A stretch of DNA of 64,000 nt from Streptomyces sp. V2I9 (GCF_030817475.1 NZ_JAUSZJ010000002.1:5284626-5348625), one strand, 5' to 3'. Numbered from the stretch's first letter, positions 44,011 to 53,165 are shown. The notes: generated by a model from the sequence alone, not told the origin. Numbers and translations are program-made.

Positions 44011-45258
44011 ATGGAGAGTTACGAGACCGAGACCCTCTCGTCCGCGCAACTGGCGGCGATGAGGCGATCGTTGAGCAGCGGCCGGGGTGCGCTCACCCGC
44101 AGGTCGCTGCTGCGCGCCTCCGGCATGGGCGCGCTCGCGCTGGGCGGTGCGGCCACCCTCGGCGCGTGCGGCATCCCGCCCGCCGGACGCGCCGAGGGCA
44201 GCGCCGCCTCCGACGACCACTCGGCGAAGGAGAAGGTGGTGAACTTCTCCAACTGGACCGAGTACATGGACGTCTCCGAGGACGAGAAGAGCCGCCCCAC
44301 CCTGGAGGCCTTCACCGAGCGCACCGGGATCAGGGTCAAGTACACCGAGGACATCAACGACAACGTCGAGTTCTTCGGGAAGATCAAACCGCAGCTCGCG
44401 GCCGGCCAGGACACCGGGCGCGACCTCATCTGCGTCACCGACTGGCTCGCCGCCCGCATCATCCGGCTCGGCTGGGCGCAGAAGCTCGACGCCTCGAACC
44501 TCCCGCACGCCTTCGCCAACGTCTCGGCCCAGTTCCGCACCCCCGACTGGGACCCCGGACGTGCCTACTCCTACCCCTGGACCGGCATCCCGGCCGTCAT
44601 CGCCTACAACGCGAAGGCGACCGGCGGACGCAAGGTCGACTCCGTCACCCAGCTCCTCGACGACCCGAAGCTCAAGGGCCGCGTCTCCTTCCTCTCCGAG
44701 ATGCGCGACACCGTCGGCATGACCCTGCTCGACCTGGGCAAGGATCCGGGGAAGTTCACCGACGCCGACTACGACGAGGCGATCGGCCGGCTCCAGAAGG
44801 CCGTCGACAAGAAGCAGATACGCCGCTTCACCGGCAACGACTACACCGCCGACCTGAGCAAGGGCGACATCGCCGCCTGCGTCGGCTGGGCCGGGGACAT
44901 CATCCAGCTCCAGGCCGACAACCCGGACATCAAGTTCGCGATCCCGGCCGCCGGTTACATCACCTCCAGCGACAACCTCCTGGTCCCCGCCCGGGCCCGG
45001 CACAAGACCAACGCCGAGAAGCTCATCGACCACTACTTCGAGCCGCCGGTCGCCGCCCAGCTCGCCGCGTACATCAACTACGTCTGCCCGGTCGACGGCG
45101 TACGCGAAGAACTCGCGAAGATCGACCCGTCGATGGCCTCCAACACCCTCATCCTCCCCGACCGGGAGATGGCGGTGAAGTCCCGTTCCTTCCGCTCCCT
45201 GAGCTCGAAGGAAGAGACGGCGTACGAGGAGAAGTTCGCCAAGCTCATCGGCGCCTGA
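44011..45258 (+). CDS. potD: Polyamine ABC transporter substrate-binding lipoprotein (PotD-like)
   Basis: A 415-residue binding protein. An N-terminal cytoplasmic-looking leader of about 25 residues precedes TRRSLLRASGMGALALGGAATLGAC, a twin-arginine-like lipoprotein signal. The mature part has NFSNWTEYMDVSEDEKSR, NDNVEFFGKIKPQL and GDIIQLQADNPDIKFAIP, matching spermidine/putrescine binding proteins. It precedes potA, potB and potC in one unit, with a small hairpin between it and potA. Confidence 0.93.
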   Translation: MESYETETLSSAQLAAMRRSLSSGRGALTRRSLLRASGMGALALGGAATLGACGIPPAGRAEGSAASDDHSAKEKVVNFSNWTEYMDVSEDEKSRPTLEAFTERTGIRVKYTEDINDNVEFFGKIKPQLAAGQDTGRDLICVTDWLAARIIRLGWAQKLDASNLPHAFANVSAQFRTPDWDPGRAYSYPWTGIPAVIAYNAKATGGRKVDSVTQLLDDPKLKGRVSFLSEMRDTVGMTLLDLGKDPGKFTDADYDEAIGRLQKAVDKKQIRRFTGNDYTADLSKGDIAACVGWAGDIIQLQADNPDIKFAIPAAGYITSSDNLLVPARARHKTNAEKLIDHYFEPPVAAQLAAYINYVCPVDGVREELAKIDPSMASNTLILPDREMAVKSRSFRSLSSKEETAYEEKFAKLIGA

Positions 45259-45261
45259 CCC

Positions 45262-45288
45262 GGCCCCGGCGCGCCCCCGGCCGGGGCC
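45262..45288 (+). terminator. Attenuator-like hairpin between potD and potA
   Basis: An 8-bp stem GGCCCCGG (45262-45269) / CCGGGGCC (45281-45288), just after the binding-protein stop. It may protect the potD message or reduce read-through, giving binding-protein excess. Confidence 0.55.
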
Positions 45289-45332
45289 GCCCCCTCCCCG
45301 TCACTCCCCCGAACACACTGGGACCGCGACCC

Positions 45333-46484
45333 ATGACACAGCAGCAGACCACGGGCGGCGATGTCCGCCTCTCCGGGATCAGCAAGACCTACGGCTCCTT
45401 CACCGCCGTGCACCCGCTCGACCTGACCGTGCCCCGGGGCTCCTTCTTCGCCCTGCTCGGCGCGTCCGGCTGCGGCAAGACCACCACGCTGCGGATGATT
45501 GCCGGCCTGGAGGAGGCCACCACCGGCACGGTCTTCCTCGGGGACCGGGACATCACCGACCTGCCCCCGTACAAGCGCCCCGTCAACACCGTCTTCCAGA
45601 GCTACGCGCTCTTCCCGCACCTCGACATCACCGAGAACATCGCCTTCGGGCTGCGGCGGCGCGGCATCAAGTCGGTGAAGAAGCAGGTCGAGGACATGCT
45701 GGAGCTGGTCCAGCTCGGCGACTTCGCCCGCCGCAAGCCCCACCAGCTCTCCGGCGGCCAGCAGCAGCGCGTCGCCGTCGCCCGCGCGCTCATCAACCAC
45801 CCGCAGGTCCTGCTGCTCGACGAACCCCTCGGCGCGCTCGACCTCAAGCTCCGCCGCCAGATGCAGCTGGAGCTCAAGCGCATCCAGACCGAGGTCGGCA
45901 TCACCTTCGTGCACGTCACCCACGACCAGGAGGAGGCCATGACCATGGCCGACACCGTCGCGGTGATGAACGGCGGCCGCGTCGAGCAGCTCGGCGCCCC
46001 CGCCGACCTCTACGAGAACCCGCGCACCACCTTCGTCGCCAACTTCCTCGGCACCTCCAACCTCATCGAGGGCGAGATCGTCTCCACCGGCGAGCAGCTG
46101 ACGGTGAGCGCCGGCGGCGGGAAGCTCACCCTGCCCCGCACGCGATGTTCGGCCCCCACCGCGAGCGGCGGCCGCCTCCTCCTCGGCATCAGGCCCGAGA
46201 AGATATCCCTGGCCCACGCGGACGACGCGGACACCCTCGCGGCCGGCCGCAACCGCGTCACCGGACGCATCACCGACTCCAGCTTCATCGGCGTCTCGAC
46301 GCAGTACGTCGTCGAGAGCCCGGCCGGTACGGCCCTCCAGGTGTACGAGCAGAACATCGAACGCGACACGCGCCTGGTCCCCGGCGCCGAGGTCGTCCTG
46401 CACTGGAACCCGGACCACACCTTCGGGCTCGACGCCGCCCAGGACATCGACGCGGGCGCGACCAGCGTGGAGGACGGGGAATGA
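45333..46484 (+). CDS. potA: Polyamine ABC transporter ATP-binding protein
   Basis: A 383-residue importer ATPase of the PotA type. Walker A GASGCGKT at 43-50, Q-loop VFQSYALFPHLD, signature LSGGQQQRVAVARAL, Walker B LLLDEP, switch H in VTHDQEEAMTMAD, and a C-terminal TOBE domain with LLLGIRPEKISL. Overlaps potB by 4 nt (ATGA). Fits a spermidine/putrescine importer with the adjacent genes. Confidence 0.94.
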   Translation: MTQQQTTGGDVRLSGISKTYGSFTAVHPLDLTVPRGSFFALLGASGCGKTTTLRMIAGLEEATTGTVFLGDRDITDLPPYKRPVNTVFQSYALFPHLDITENIAFGLRRRGIKSVKKQVEDMLELVQLGDFARRKPHQLSGGQQQRVAVARALINHPQVLLLDEPLGALDLKLRRQMQLELKRIQTEVGITFVHVTHDQEEAMTMADTVAVMNGGRVEQLGAPADLYENPRTTFVANFLGTSNLIEGEIVSTGEQLTVSAGGGKLTLPRTRCSAPTASGGRLLLGIRPEKISLAHADDADTLAAGRNRVTGRITDSSFIGVSTQYVVESPAGTALQVYEQNIERDTRLVPGAEVVLHWNPDHTFGLDAAQDIDAGATSVEDGE

Positions 46485-47422
46485 GCGCCACCGCGGCGCC
46501 GCCCGCGCCCCCCGCCGAACCGCAGGAGCCACGGGAGCCCGTGCTCCGCAAGCCCTCCACCCGCAAACGGCTCGTCCCCTACTGGCTGCTGCTCCCCGGC
46601 ATCCTCTGGCTGCTCGTCTTCTTCGCCCTGCCGCTCGTCTACCAGGCGTCCACCTCCGTCCAGACCGGATCGCTGGAGCAGGGCTTCGAGGTCACCTGGC
46701 ACTTCCAGACGTACGTGGACGCGCTGCGCGAGTACTGGCCGCAGTTCATCCGGTCCCTGCTGTACGCGGGCACCGCCACGCTCCTGTGCCTGCTCCTGGG
46801 CTACCCGCTCGCCTACCTCATCGCCTTCAAGGCGGGCCGCTGGCGCAACCTCGTCCTGGTGCTGGTCATCGCCCCGTTCTTCACCAGCTTCCTCATCCGC
46901 ACCCTGGCGTGGAAGACGATCCTCGCCGACGGCGGCGCGGTCGTGGACGTGCTCGACACGCTGCACGTCCTGGACGTCACCAGCTGGCTCGGCTGGACCG
47001 AGCCCGGCCGGGTCCTGGCCACCCCGATGGCCGTCGTCTGCGGCCTCACGTACAACTTCCTGCCGTTCATGATCCTGCCGCTCTACACCTCGCTGGAGCG
47101 GATCGACGGCCGGCTGCACGAGGCGGCGGGCGACCTCTACGCCACCCCCGCCACCACCTTCCGCAAGGTGACCTTCCCGCTCTCCATGCCCGGCGTCGTC
47201 TCCGGCACCCTGCTGACCTTCATCCCGGCCAGCGGTGACTACGTCAACGCCGAACTGCTCGGCTCCACCGACACCAAGATGGTCGGCAGCGTCATCCAGA
47301 GCCAGTTCCTGCGGGTCCTGGACTACCCGACGGCCGCCGCGCTCTCGTTCATCCTCATGGCGATCGTCCTGCTGGCGGTCACCGTCTACATCCGCCGCTC
47401 CGGGACGGAGGACCTGGTCTGA
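46481..47422 (+). CDS. potB: Polyamine ABC transporter permease PotB-like
   Basis: A 313-residue permease with six hydrophobic segments starting YWLLLPGILWLLVFFALPLVY at about 28-48 and an EAA-type loop LHEAAGDLYATPATTFRKVTFPLSMPG near 205-231. A ~25-residue Pro-rich cytoplasmic N-terminus is present. ATG overlaps the potA stop, and its own stop overlaps the potC start. Confidence 0.93.
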   Translation: MSATAAPPAPPAEPQEPREPVLRKPSTRKRLVPYWLLLPGILWLLVFFALPLVYQASTSVQTGSLEQGFEVTWHFQTYVDALREYWPQFIRSLLYAGTATLLCLLLGYPLAYLIAFKAGRWRNLVLVLVIAPFFTSFLIRTLAWKTILADGGAVVDVLDTLHVLDVTSWLGWTEPGRVLATPMAVVCGLTYNFLPFMILPLYTSLERIDGRLHEAAGDLYATPATTFRKVTFPLSMPGVVSGTLLTFIPASGDYVNAELLGSTDTKMVGSVIQSQFLRVLDYPTAAALSFILMAIVLLAVTVYIRRSGTEDLV

Positions 47423-48225
47423 TGCCCGCACTGCGCTGGATACGCCGGAACCTGGTCGTCATCGCGGGTCTGCTGACCCTCGCGTACATGATCCTGCCGA
47501 ACATCGTCGTGATGGTGTTCTCGCTCAACAAGCCCAAGGGGCGGTTCAACTACGCCTGGCAGGAGTTCTCCCTGGACGCCTGGAAGGACCCGTGCGGCGT
47601 CGCCGACCTGTGCGGCTCGCTCTCCCTCTCGCTCCGGATCGCCTTCTGGGCGACGCTCGGGGCGACCGCGCTCGGCACGATGATCGCCTTCGCCCTGGTC
47701 CGCTACCGCTTCCGGGCGCGCGGCGCGATCAACTCGCTGATCTTCCTGCCGATGGCGATGCCCGAGGTCGTCATGGCCGCTTCCCTGCTCACCCTCTTCC
47801 TGAACATGGGCGCCCCGCTCGGCTTCTGGACCGTGCTGATCGCGCACATCATGTTCTGCCTCAGCTTCGTGGTGACCGCCGTCAAGGCGCGCGTGATGTC
47901 GATGGACCCGCGACTGGAGGAAGCCGCCCGCGACCTGTACGCGGGCCCCGTGCAGACCTTCGTACGGGTGACCCTCCCCATCGCCGCCCCCGGCATCGCG
48001 GCGGGAGCGCTGCTCGCTTTCGCGCTCTCGTTCGACGATTTCATCATCACGAATTTCAACGCGGGCTCCACCGTCACGTTCCCCATGTTCGTCTGGGGCT
48101 CGGCACAGCGCGGCACGCCCGTGCAGATCAATGTCATCGGCACCGCGATGTTCGTCCTTGCGGTACTGATGGTGCTCATCGGCCAGCTCATCACGAGTCG
48201 TCGTAAGAGCACCGCACGAAACTGA
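47422..48225 (+). CDS. potC: Polyamine ABC transporter permease PotC-like
   Basis: A 267-residue permease with six membrane segments; the EAA loop is seen as LEEAARDLYAGPVQTFVRVTLPIAAPG near 170-196. The pattern FALSFDDFIITNFNAG near 210-225 is typical of PotC. TGATG overlap with potB. Followed 23 nt later by the oxidoreductase gene, so the whole unit potD-potC-oxidase may be one transcript. Confidence 0.93.
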   Translation: MPALRWIRRNLVVIAGLLTLAYMILPNIVVMVFSLNKPKGRFNYAWQEFSLDAWKDPCGVADLCGSLSLSLRIAFWATLGATALGTMIAFALVRYRFRARGAINSLIFLPMAMPEVVMAASLLTLFLNMGAPLGFWTVLIAHIMFCLSFVVTAVKARVMSMDPRLEEAARDLYAGPVQTFVRVTLPIAAPGIAAGALLAFALSFDDFIITNFNAGSTVTFPMFVWGSAQRGTPVQINVIGTAMFVLAVLMVLIGQLITSRRKSTARN

Positions 48226-48248
48226 AATTCCCGAAGGAGTTGGAAACC

Positions 48249-49664
48249 ATGGCCCCAGCTGCCATGCGTACCGCTGCATCATCCCTTTCCGGCGCCAAGC
48301 CGGTCCCGTACTGGCTCGACGATCCGGACAAGCCCGACGCGCTCCCCGCCCTCACCGGCGACGAGCGCACCGACCTGCTGGTCGTCGGCGGCGGCTACAG
48401 CGGCCTGTGGACCGCGCTCATCGCCAAGGAGCGCGACCCGGACCGGGACGTCGTCCTCATCGAGGGGCACGAGGTGGGCTGGGCCGCCTCGGGCCGCAAC
48501 GGCGGCTTCTGCGCCGCGTCCCTCACCCACGGGCTGGCCAACGGTGTGGAGCGGTGGCCCGGGGAGATCGGGAAGCTGGAGGAGCTGGGGGAGCGGAACC
48601 TCGACGCCATCGAGGCCGCCGTCGCCCGTTACGGCATCGACTGCGAGTTCGAACGCACCGGCGAGATCGACGTCGCCACCGAGCCCCACCAGCTCCAGGA
48701 GCTGCGGGAATGGCACGAGAAGATCGTGAGCCTCGGCATCACGGGCGTGGACTTCCTGGACCGCGACGCCCTGCGTGCCGAGGTCGACTCGCCGACCTTC
48801 CTCGGCGGCCTCTGGGACCGTCGCGGGGTCGCGCTGCTGCACCCGGCGAAGCTCGCCTGGGGTCTGAAGCGGGCCTGCCGGGAACTGGGCGTACGGATCT
48901 ACGAGCACACCCGCGGCCTGGACCTCGTCCGCTCCGGCGCCGGGATGGCGGTCCGCACCCCGTACGGCCGGGTCTTCGCCCGGCGCGTCGCGCTCGGCAC
49001 CAACATCTTCCCCTCGCTGGTGAAGCGCGTGAGGCCGTACACCGTGCCGGTCTACGACTACGCGCTGATGACCGAACCGCTCACCCCGCAGCAGCGGGAA
49101 TCCATCGGCTGGAAGGGGCGCCAGGGACTCGGTGACAGTGCCAATCAATTCCATTACTTCCGGCTCTCCGCGGACCACCGGATCCTGTGGGGCGGATACG
49201 ACGCGATCTATCCGTACGGGGGAAAGCTGAACGCCGATCTCGATCAGCGCCCCGAGACGTTCCTGAAACTCGCGGAACAGTTCTTCACGTGTTTTCCGCA
49301 GCTTTCCGGAGTGCGTTTCTCGCACGCCTGGGGAGGAGCGATCGACACCTGTTCGCGCTTCACCGCGTTCTTCGGCACGGCGCACCGGGGGCGGGTCGCC
49401 TACGCCGCCGGATTCACCGGTCTCGGCGTCGGTTCCACCCGGTTCGGGGCCGAGGTGATGCTCGATCTGCTCTCCGGCGAGGAGACCGAGCGGACCCGGC
49501 TGGAGATGGTCCGCTCCAAGCCGATGCCGTTCCCGCCGGAACCGTTCGCCTGGGCCGGCATCGAGATGACCCGGCGGTCCCTCGCCCGCGCCGACGACAA
49601 CGGCGGGCGCCGCGACCTGTGGCTGAGGGCCATGGACAAGCTGGGCCTCGGTTTCGACAGCTGA
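48249..49664 (+). CDS. FAD-dependent oxidoreductase, PuuB-like
   Basis: A 471-residue DAO-family flavoprotein. The dinucleotide-binding motif is LLVVGGGYSGLWTALIAKE at about residues 44-62, followed by the GRNGGFCAASL FAD loop, with a C-terminal GFTGLGVGSTRFG FAD segment. It resembles gamma-glutamylputrescine oxidase (PuuB), which produces gamma-glutamyl-gamma-aminobutyraldehyde. Located after potABCD, with the dehydrogenase upstream, this fits the gamma-glutamylated putrescine route. An upstream TTG exists, but AAGGAG leads to the ATG at 48249. Confidence 0.9.
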   Translation: MAPAAMRTAASSLSGAKPVPYWLDDPDKPDALPALTGDERTDLLVVGGGYSGLWTALIAKERDPDRDVVLIEGHEVGWAASGRNGGFCAASLTHGLANGVERWPGEIGKLEELGERNLDAIEAAVARYGIDCEFERTGEIDVATEPHQLQELREWHEKIVSLGITGVDFLDRDALRAEVDSPTFLGGLWDRRGVALLHPAKLAWGLKRACRELGVRIYEHTRGLDLVRSGAGMAVRTPYGRVFARRVALGTNIFPSLVKRVRPYTVPVYDYALMTEPLTPQQRESIGWKGRQGLGDSANQFHYFRLSADHRILWGGYDAIYPYGGKLNADLDQRPETFLKLAEQFFTCFPQLSGVRFSHAWGGAIDTCSRFTAFFGTAHRGRVAYAAGFTGLGVGSTRFGAEVMLDLLSGEETERTRLEMVRSKPMPFPPEPFAWAGIEMTRRSLARADDNGGRRDLWLRAMDKLGLGFDS

Positions 49665-49763
49665 CCCGTCCCCACCTCGACCGAGCACTGTGACCTACAT
49701 CACGTTCATGCGTAGCCCCGATCCGCGTCATAGCCGACCCCGAGCCCTCTCTCGTACGTAGAC

Positions 49764-49787
49764 GCACCGGCGGAACCCCGCCGGTGC
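49764..49787 (+). terminator. Hairpin after the oxidoreductase gene
   Basis: A 10-bp perfect stem GCACCGGCGG / CCGCCGGTGC with AACC loop, 99 nt after the oxidoreductase stop and 22 nt before the next start. Probable terminator of the polyamine transport operon. Confidence 0.75.
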
Positions 49788-49809
49788 CCGCGTTCACGGG
49801 AGGCAGGCC

Positions 49810-50283
49810 ATGGCAGGGCCGGAAACGAAAGCCGCGGTCGCGTGGCTCGCATCGGTGGCACCGGACCCCGGCGCCTGCCGGTGGGAATGGGAGCGCAATC
49901 CGCACGGGACCGTGCTCCTTCCCGCCGGCAGGCGCTGGGACGTCCTGATCCTGCCGGGGGAGTTGGGCTGTCCGACGCTCGATGTCCTCACCCGCCTCGT
50001 CGACCGCCCCGGCCCGGTGCTCGCCGACTCCGGAGGCGGGCGCATGGGTTTCTTCGTCCCGCCGGGCACCGCCTCCCGCTGGATCGGCGGCGGCGTCCGG
50101 GGCTGCGGCCGGGGTTCCTGGATCGTCGTCCCGTATCCGGGCCGGGCCACCGGAGGTGTGCGCTGGCTGATCCGGCCGGACGGTTCGGGGACGCTCACCG
50201 ACGCGGCACTCCTCGAACGCGCGATGCACGAGGCGGCGGGCGCCGCCGCCCAGGCCGCCCGTGAGTGGCGGCCGGAGAGCTGA
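49810..50283 (+). CDS. Conserved hypothetical protein
   Basis: A 157-residue soluble protein without membrane segments. It is rich in Gly and Pro, with ILPGELGCPTLDVLTRLVDRPGPVLADSGG in the middle and a GTASRWIGGGVRGCGRGSWIVVPYPG strand-rich part. A resemblance to the N-terminal part of bifunctional DNA primase/polymerase proteins (Prim-Pol-type sheets) is possible but weak. I do not recognise a catalytic motif. No promoter was assigned; it lies between the polyamine unit and the chitinase gene. Confidence 0.75.
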   Translation: MAGPETKAAVAWLASVAPDPGACRWEWERNPHGTVLLPAGRRWDVLILPGELGCPTLDVLTRLVDRPGPVLADSGGGRMGFFVPPGTASRWIGGGVRGCGRGSWIVVPYPGRATGGVRWLIRPDGSGTLTDAALLERAMHEAAGAAAQAAREWRPES

Positions 50284-50292
50284 GCCGGCTGC

Positions 50293-50329
50293 CAGAGGTC
50301 TTGACAACCTCATTGGTCTGGACCATGTT
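50293..50329 (+). promoter_or_regulatory. Chitinase promoter with DasR-type (dre) operator
   Basis: TTGACA at 50301-50306 and CATGTT at 50324-50329 (17-bp spacer) form a promoter. Overlapping it, ATTGGTCTGGACCATG at 50312-50327 closely matches the DasR consensus TGGTCTAGACCA. A second partial palindrome GAGGT-CTTGAC-AACCTC lies at 50295-50311. DasR is the N-acetylglucosamine-responsive repressor of streptomycete chitinase genes. Confidence 0.8.
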
Positions 50330-50373
50330 GTGCGCACGCCACACCCCGAAATTCCCCCCGCGCGGAGGCTGTT

Positions 50374-52197
50374 GTGGAACGCACCGGACCAACCGTGAGA
50401 TTTTCCGGACTCCTGGCCGCCTGCTCGGCCGGCCTGATCGCCGCCGGCGCCCTGGTCGCCACGGCCCCGGCGGCCGGCGCCGCCGACACCGACCTGGCAC
50501 GCAACGGCGGCTTCGAGGCGGGCCTGGACGGCTGGACCTGCGCCAACTCCAGCGGGACTGCGGTCACCACACCCAAGCGCACCGGAGCTTCCGCACTCCA
50601 GGCCACCCCGGCCGGCAACGACCACGCCAAGTGCTCCCAGAGCGTCACCGTGAAGCCCAACTCCACGTACACGCTGAGCGCCTGGGTCCAGGGCGGCTAC
50701 GTCTACCTCGGCGCGTCCGGCACCGGCACCACCGACGTCTCCACCTGGACCCAGTCGCCGGGCGCGTGGAAACAGCTCACCACCACGTTCAGGACCGGCC
50801 CGTCCACCACCTCCGTGAGCGTGTACACCCACGGCTGGTACGGCACCCCCGCGTACTACGCCGACGACCTCACCCTCGTCGGCCCCGGCGGCGACCCCGT
50901 GGTGGTCCCGGCCGTCCCCGCCGGCCTCAAGCAGACCGCGACCACGTCCACCTCCGTCGCCCTCTCCTGGAACGCGGTCTCCGGCGCGAGCGGCTACCAC
51001 GTCTACCGCGGCGGTACGAAGGTCGCCTCGGTCACCGGGCCCTCCGCCACCGTGACGGGCCTGACGCCCTCCACCGCGTACAGCTTCCAGGTCACCGCCG
51101 CCAACGCGGCCGGCGAGTCCGCGAAGTCGGCGGCGCTCAGCGTGACCACCGGCGCGGGCGGCGGAGGCGGCGGGGCCGAGCTCCCGGCCCGCGCGCTCGT
51201 GGGCTACCTGCACGCCAGCTTCGCCAACGGCTCCGGCTACACGCGGATGGCGGACGTGCCCGACTCCTGGGACGTCATCAACCTCGCCTTCGGCGAACCC
51301 ACTTCCGTCACCTCCGGCGACATCCGCTTCTCACTCTGCCCGGCCGCCGAGTGCCCGAACGTGGAGTCCGAGGCCGAGTTCAAGGCCGCGATCAAGGCCA
51401 AGCAGGCCGCGGGCAAGAAGGTGCTGATCTCGATCGGCGGCCAGAACGGCCAGGTCCAGCTCAACTCCACCGCCGCCCGCGACGCCTTCGTCGCCTCGGT
51501 ATCGAAGATCATCGACACCTACGGGCTCGACGGCCTCGACATCGACTTCGAGGGCCACTCCCTCTCGCTGAACACCGGCGACACCGACTTCCGCAACCCG
51601 ACCTCGCCGGTGATCGTCAACCTGATCTCCGCGCTGAAGACACTCAAGGCGAAGTACGGCTCCGACTTCGTCCTCACGATGGCGCCGGAGACCTTCTTCG
51701 TCCAGCTCGGCTACCAGTTCTACGGCTCGGGCCCCTGGGGCGGCCAGGATCCGCGCGCCGGGGCGTATCTGCCGGTCATCCACGCGCTGCGCGACGACCT
51801 GACCCTGCTGCACGTACAGGACTACAACTCGGGTCCGATCATGGGGCTGGACAACCAGTACCACACCATGGGCGGCGCGGACTTCCACATAGCGATGACC
51901 GACATGCTGCTGGCGGGCTTCCCGGTGGCGGGCGACACCACCAAGGTCTTCCCCGGCCTGCGCCCCGGCCAGGTCGCCATCGGCCTGCCGGCCTCCCCCC
52001 AGGCGGGCAACGGCCACACCGCTCCGGCCGAGGTCGACAAGGCGCTCGACTGCCTGATCAAGAAGACGAATTGCGGTTCCTACCGGACTCACGGGACCTG
52101 GTCGGACCTGCGCGGCCTGATGACCTGGTCCATCAACTGGGACCGCTTCAACAACGGGGAGTTCAGCCGGAACTTCGACGCCTACTTCGGCAACTGA
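50374..52197 (+). CDS. Secreted family 18 chitinase with carbohydrate-binding and Fn3 domains
   Basis: A 607-residue exported chitinase. Residues 1-33 are a signal peptide (LLAACSAGLIAAGALVATAP, cleavage near GAA-ADT). A CBM-like jelly-roll domain follows at about 35-170 (NGGFEAGLDGWTC, WKQLTTTFRTG), then a fibronectin type III domain at about 180-258 (VSWNAVSG-type LSWNAVSGASGYHVYR), a Gly-rich linker, and the GH18 domain at about 270-607. The catalytic DxxDxDxE motif is in DGLDIDFEG. It breaks chitin in the medium. The GTG start follows GCGGAGG. Promoter carries a dre-type site. Confidence 0.94.
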   Translation: MERTGPTVRFSGLLAACSAGLIAAGALVATAPAAGAADTDLARNGGFEAGLDGWTCANSSGTAVTTPKRTGASALQATPAGNDHAKCSQSVTVKPNSTYTLSAWVQGGYVYLGASGTGTTDVSTWTQSPGAWKQLTTTFRTGPSTTSVSVYTHGWYGTPAYYADDLTLVGPGGDPVVVPAVPAGLKQTATTSTSVALSWNAVSGASGYHVYRGGTKVASVTGPSATVTGLTPSTAYSFQVTAANAAGESAKSAALSVTTGAGGGGGGAELPARALVGYLHASFANGSGYTRMADVPDSWDVINLAFGEPTSVTSGDIRFSLCPAAECPNVESEAEFKAAIKAKQAAGKKVLISIGGQNGQVQLNSTAARDAFVASVSKIIDTYGLDGLDIDFEGHSLSLNTGDTDFRNPTSPVIVNLISALKTLKAKYGSDFVLTMAPETFFVQLGYQFYGSGPWGGQDPRAGAYLPVIHALRDDLTLLHVQDYNSGPIMGLDNQYHTMGGADFHIAMTDMLLAGFPVAGDTTKVFPGLRPGQVAIGLPASPQAGNGHTAPAEVDKALDCLIKKTNCGSYRTHGTWSDLRGLMTWSINWDRFNNGEFSRNFDAYFGN

Positions 52198-52996
52198 CCC
52201 ACCCCAGGGGCGCCAGCACCAACGGCCCCAGGCACCAACTGGCCAGCACGTCCAGCGGCCAGTGGTAGCCGTGCAGCACCAGACCGATGCCCGTCGCCGT
52301 GGTCAGCAGGATCGCGGCGACGGGCATCATCCACGTCCGGGGCCAGGAGGCGTCGCGCAGCCACGCCGGGCGGGGGAGGGCCAGCAGCACCAGGGCCGAA
52401 GCCCCGTACGCCACCGCCGCCGTCGCCGTATGACCGGACGGGTAGTAGTTCACCGCCTCGGTCAGCGGCCCCTGCCGGGCGGTCGCCACCTTCAGCGGGA
52501 TCACCAGCGCGGGCACCGCCGCCATGGTCAGGGCCGCGCAGACGGCGAGGCCGAGGGCGCGGCGCCACAGGGCGTACCCGAGCACACAGGCCAGCACGGG
52601 GAGCGCCACCGGCATCCCGCCGAGGTCGGAGAGGAGCTGGGTCAGGGCGGCGGGCCCGTGCTCGAACAGCCTCGCGCCCACACGTTCGTCCAGCCGCAGG
52701 AGCGGGCCCCCGACGGCGACCTGCCAGGTGATCAGCGCGAAGAGGACGGCGAGCAGGCCGAGGACGCCGGAAACGAGAGGGGCCGGCCACCCGGGAACAG
52801 GGGGGGTTGTTCCGGGATGGCCGGCGGGATCGGTTCGCCGCGCGCCCCGGGGGGTGTGGGGCGGGCGGCCGTCCGATCGGTGAGGAGTCCCGGAGCCGTC
52901 GGCTCCGGCATGCGCGAACGCATGCTCCGGGCGGTGCCGGGGAAGCCCCGTCCCGGAGTCGGCCGAGGTCTCCCCCGGCCGAGGTGTTTCTCTCAT
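52163..52996 (-). CDS. PAP2-family membrane phosphatase
   Basis: A 277-residue integral membrane phosphatase of the PAP2 superfamily. After a ~75-residue Arg/Pro-rich cytoplasmic region, five or six hydrophobic segments follow. PAP2 motifs: LKVATARQGP (variant C1), YPSGHTATA (C2) and HGYHWPLDVLASW (C3) at about 170-250. Family members dephosphorylate lipid phosphates or undecaprenyl pyrophosphate. Its last 35 nt overlap the chitinase gene on the opposite strand. The ATG at 52996 lacks a strong ribosome-binding site. Confidence 0.87.
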   Translation of the reverse strand: MRETPRPGETSADSGTGLPRHRPEHAFAHAGADGSGTPHRSDGRPPHTPRGARRTDPAGHPGTTPPVPGWPAPLVSGVLGLLAVLFALITWQVAVGGPLLRLDERVGARLFEHGPAALTQLLSDLGGMPVALPVLACVLGYALWRRALGLAVCAALTMAAVPALVIPLKVATARQGPLTEAVNYYPSGHTATAAVAYGASALVLLALPRPAWLRDASWPRTWMMPVAAILLTTATGIGLVLHGYHWPLDVLASWCLGPLVLAPLGWVSCRSRRRSSG

Positions 52997-53133
52997 CTGC
53001 AGAAACCGTACGGCAGTGAGCAAGCGGCCGACAGTCGCCACCGCGACCCGCCATCGCCCCCGCACACGTTCTTCACAGGGCTCACCCGGACGGCGGGCGG
53101 AAGCGGCGGAAGACCGCTCCGCCCGCCCATCGT

Positions 53134-53149
53134 TCGACAGAATTGTCGA
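53134..53149. repeat. Palindrome between gabT and PAP2 genes
   Basis: TCGACA-gaat-TGTCGA, 17 nt past the minus-strand gabT stop at 53166 and 138 bp upstream of the PAP2 start. It could end gabT transcription or act as an operator for the PAP2 gene; no T run follows. Confidence 0.45.
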
Positions 53150-53165
53150 CCGTGTGTGCGGGTGA

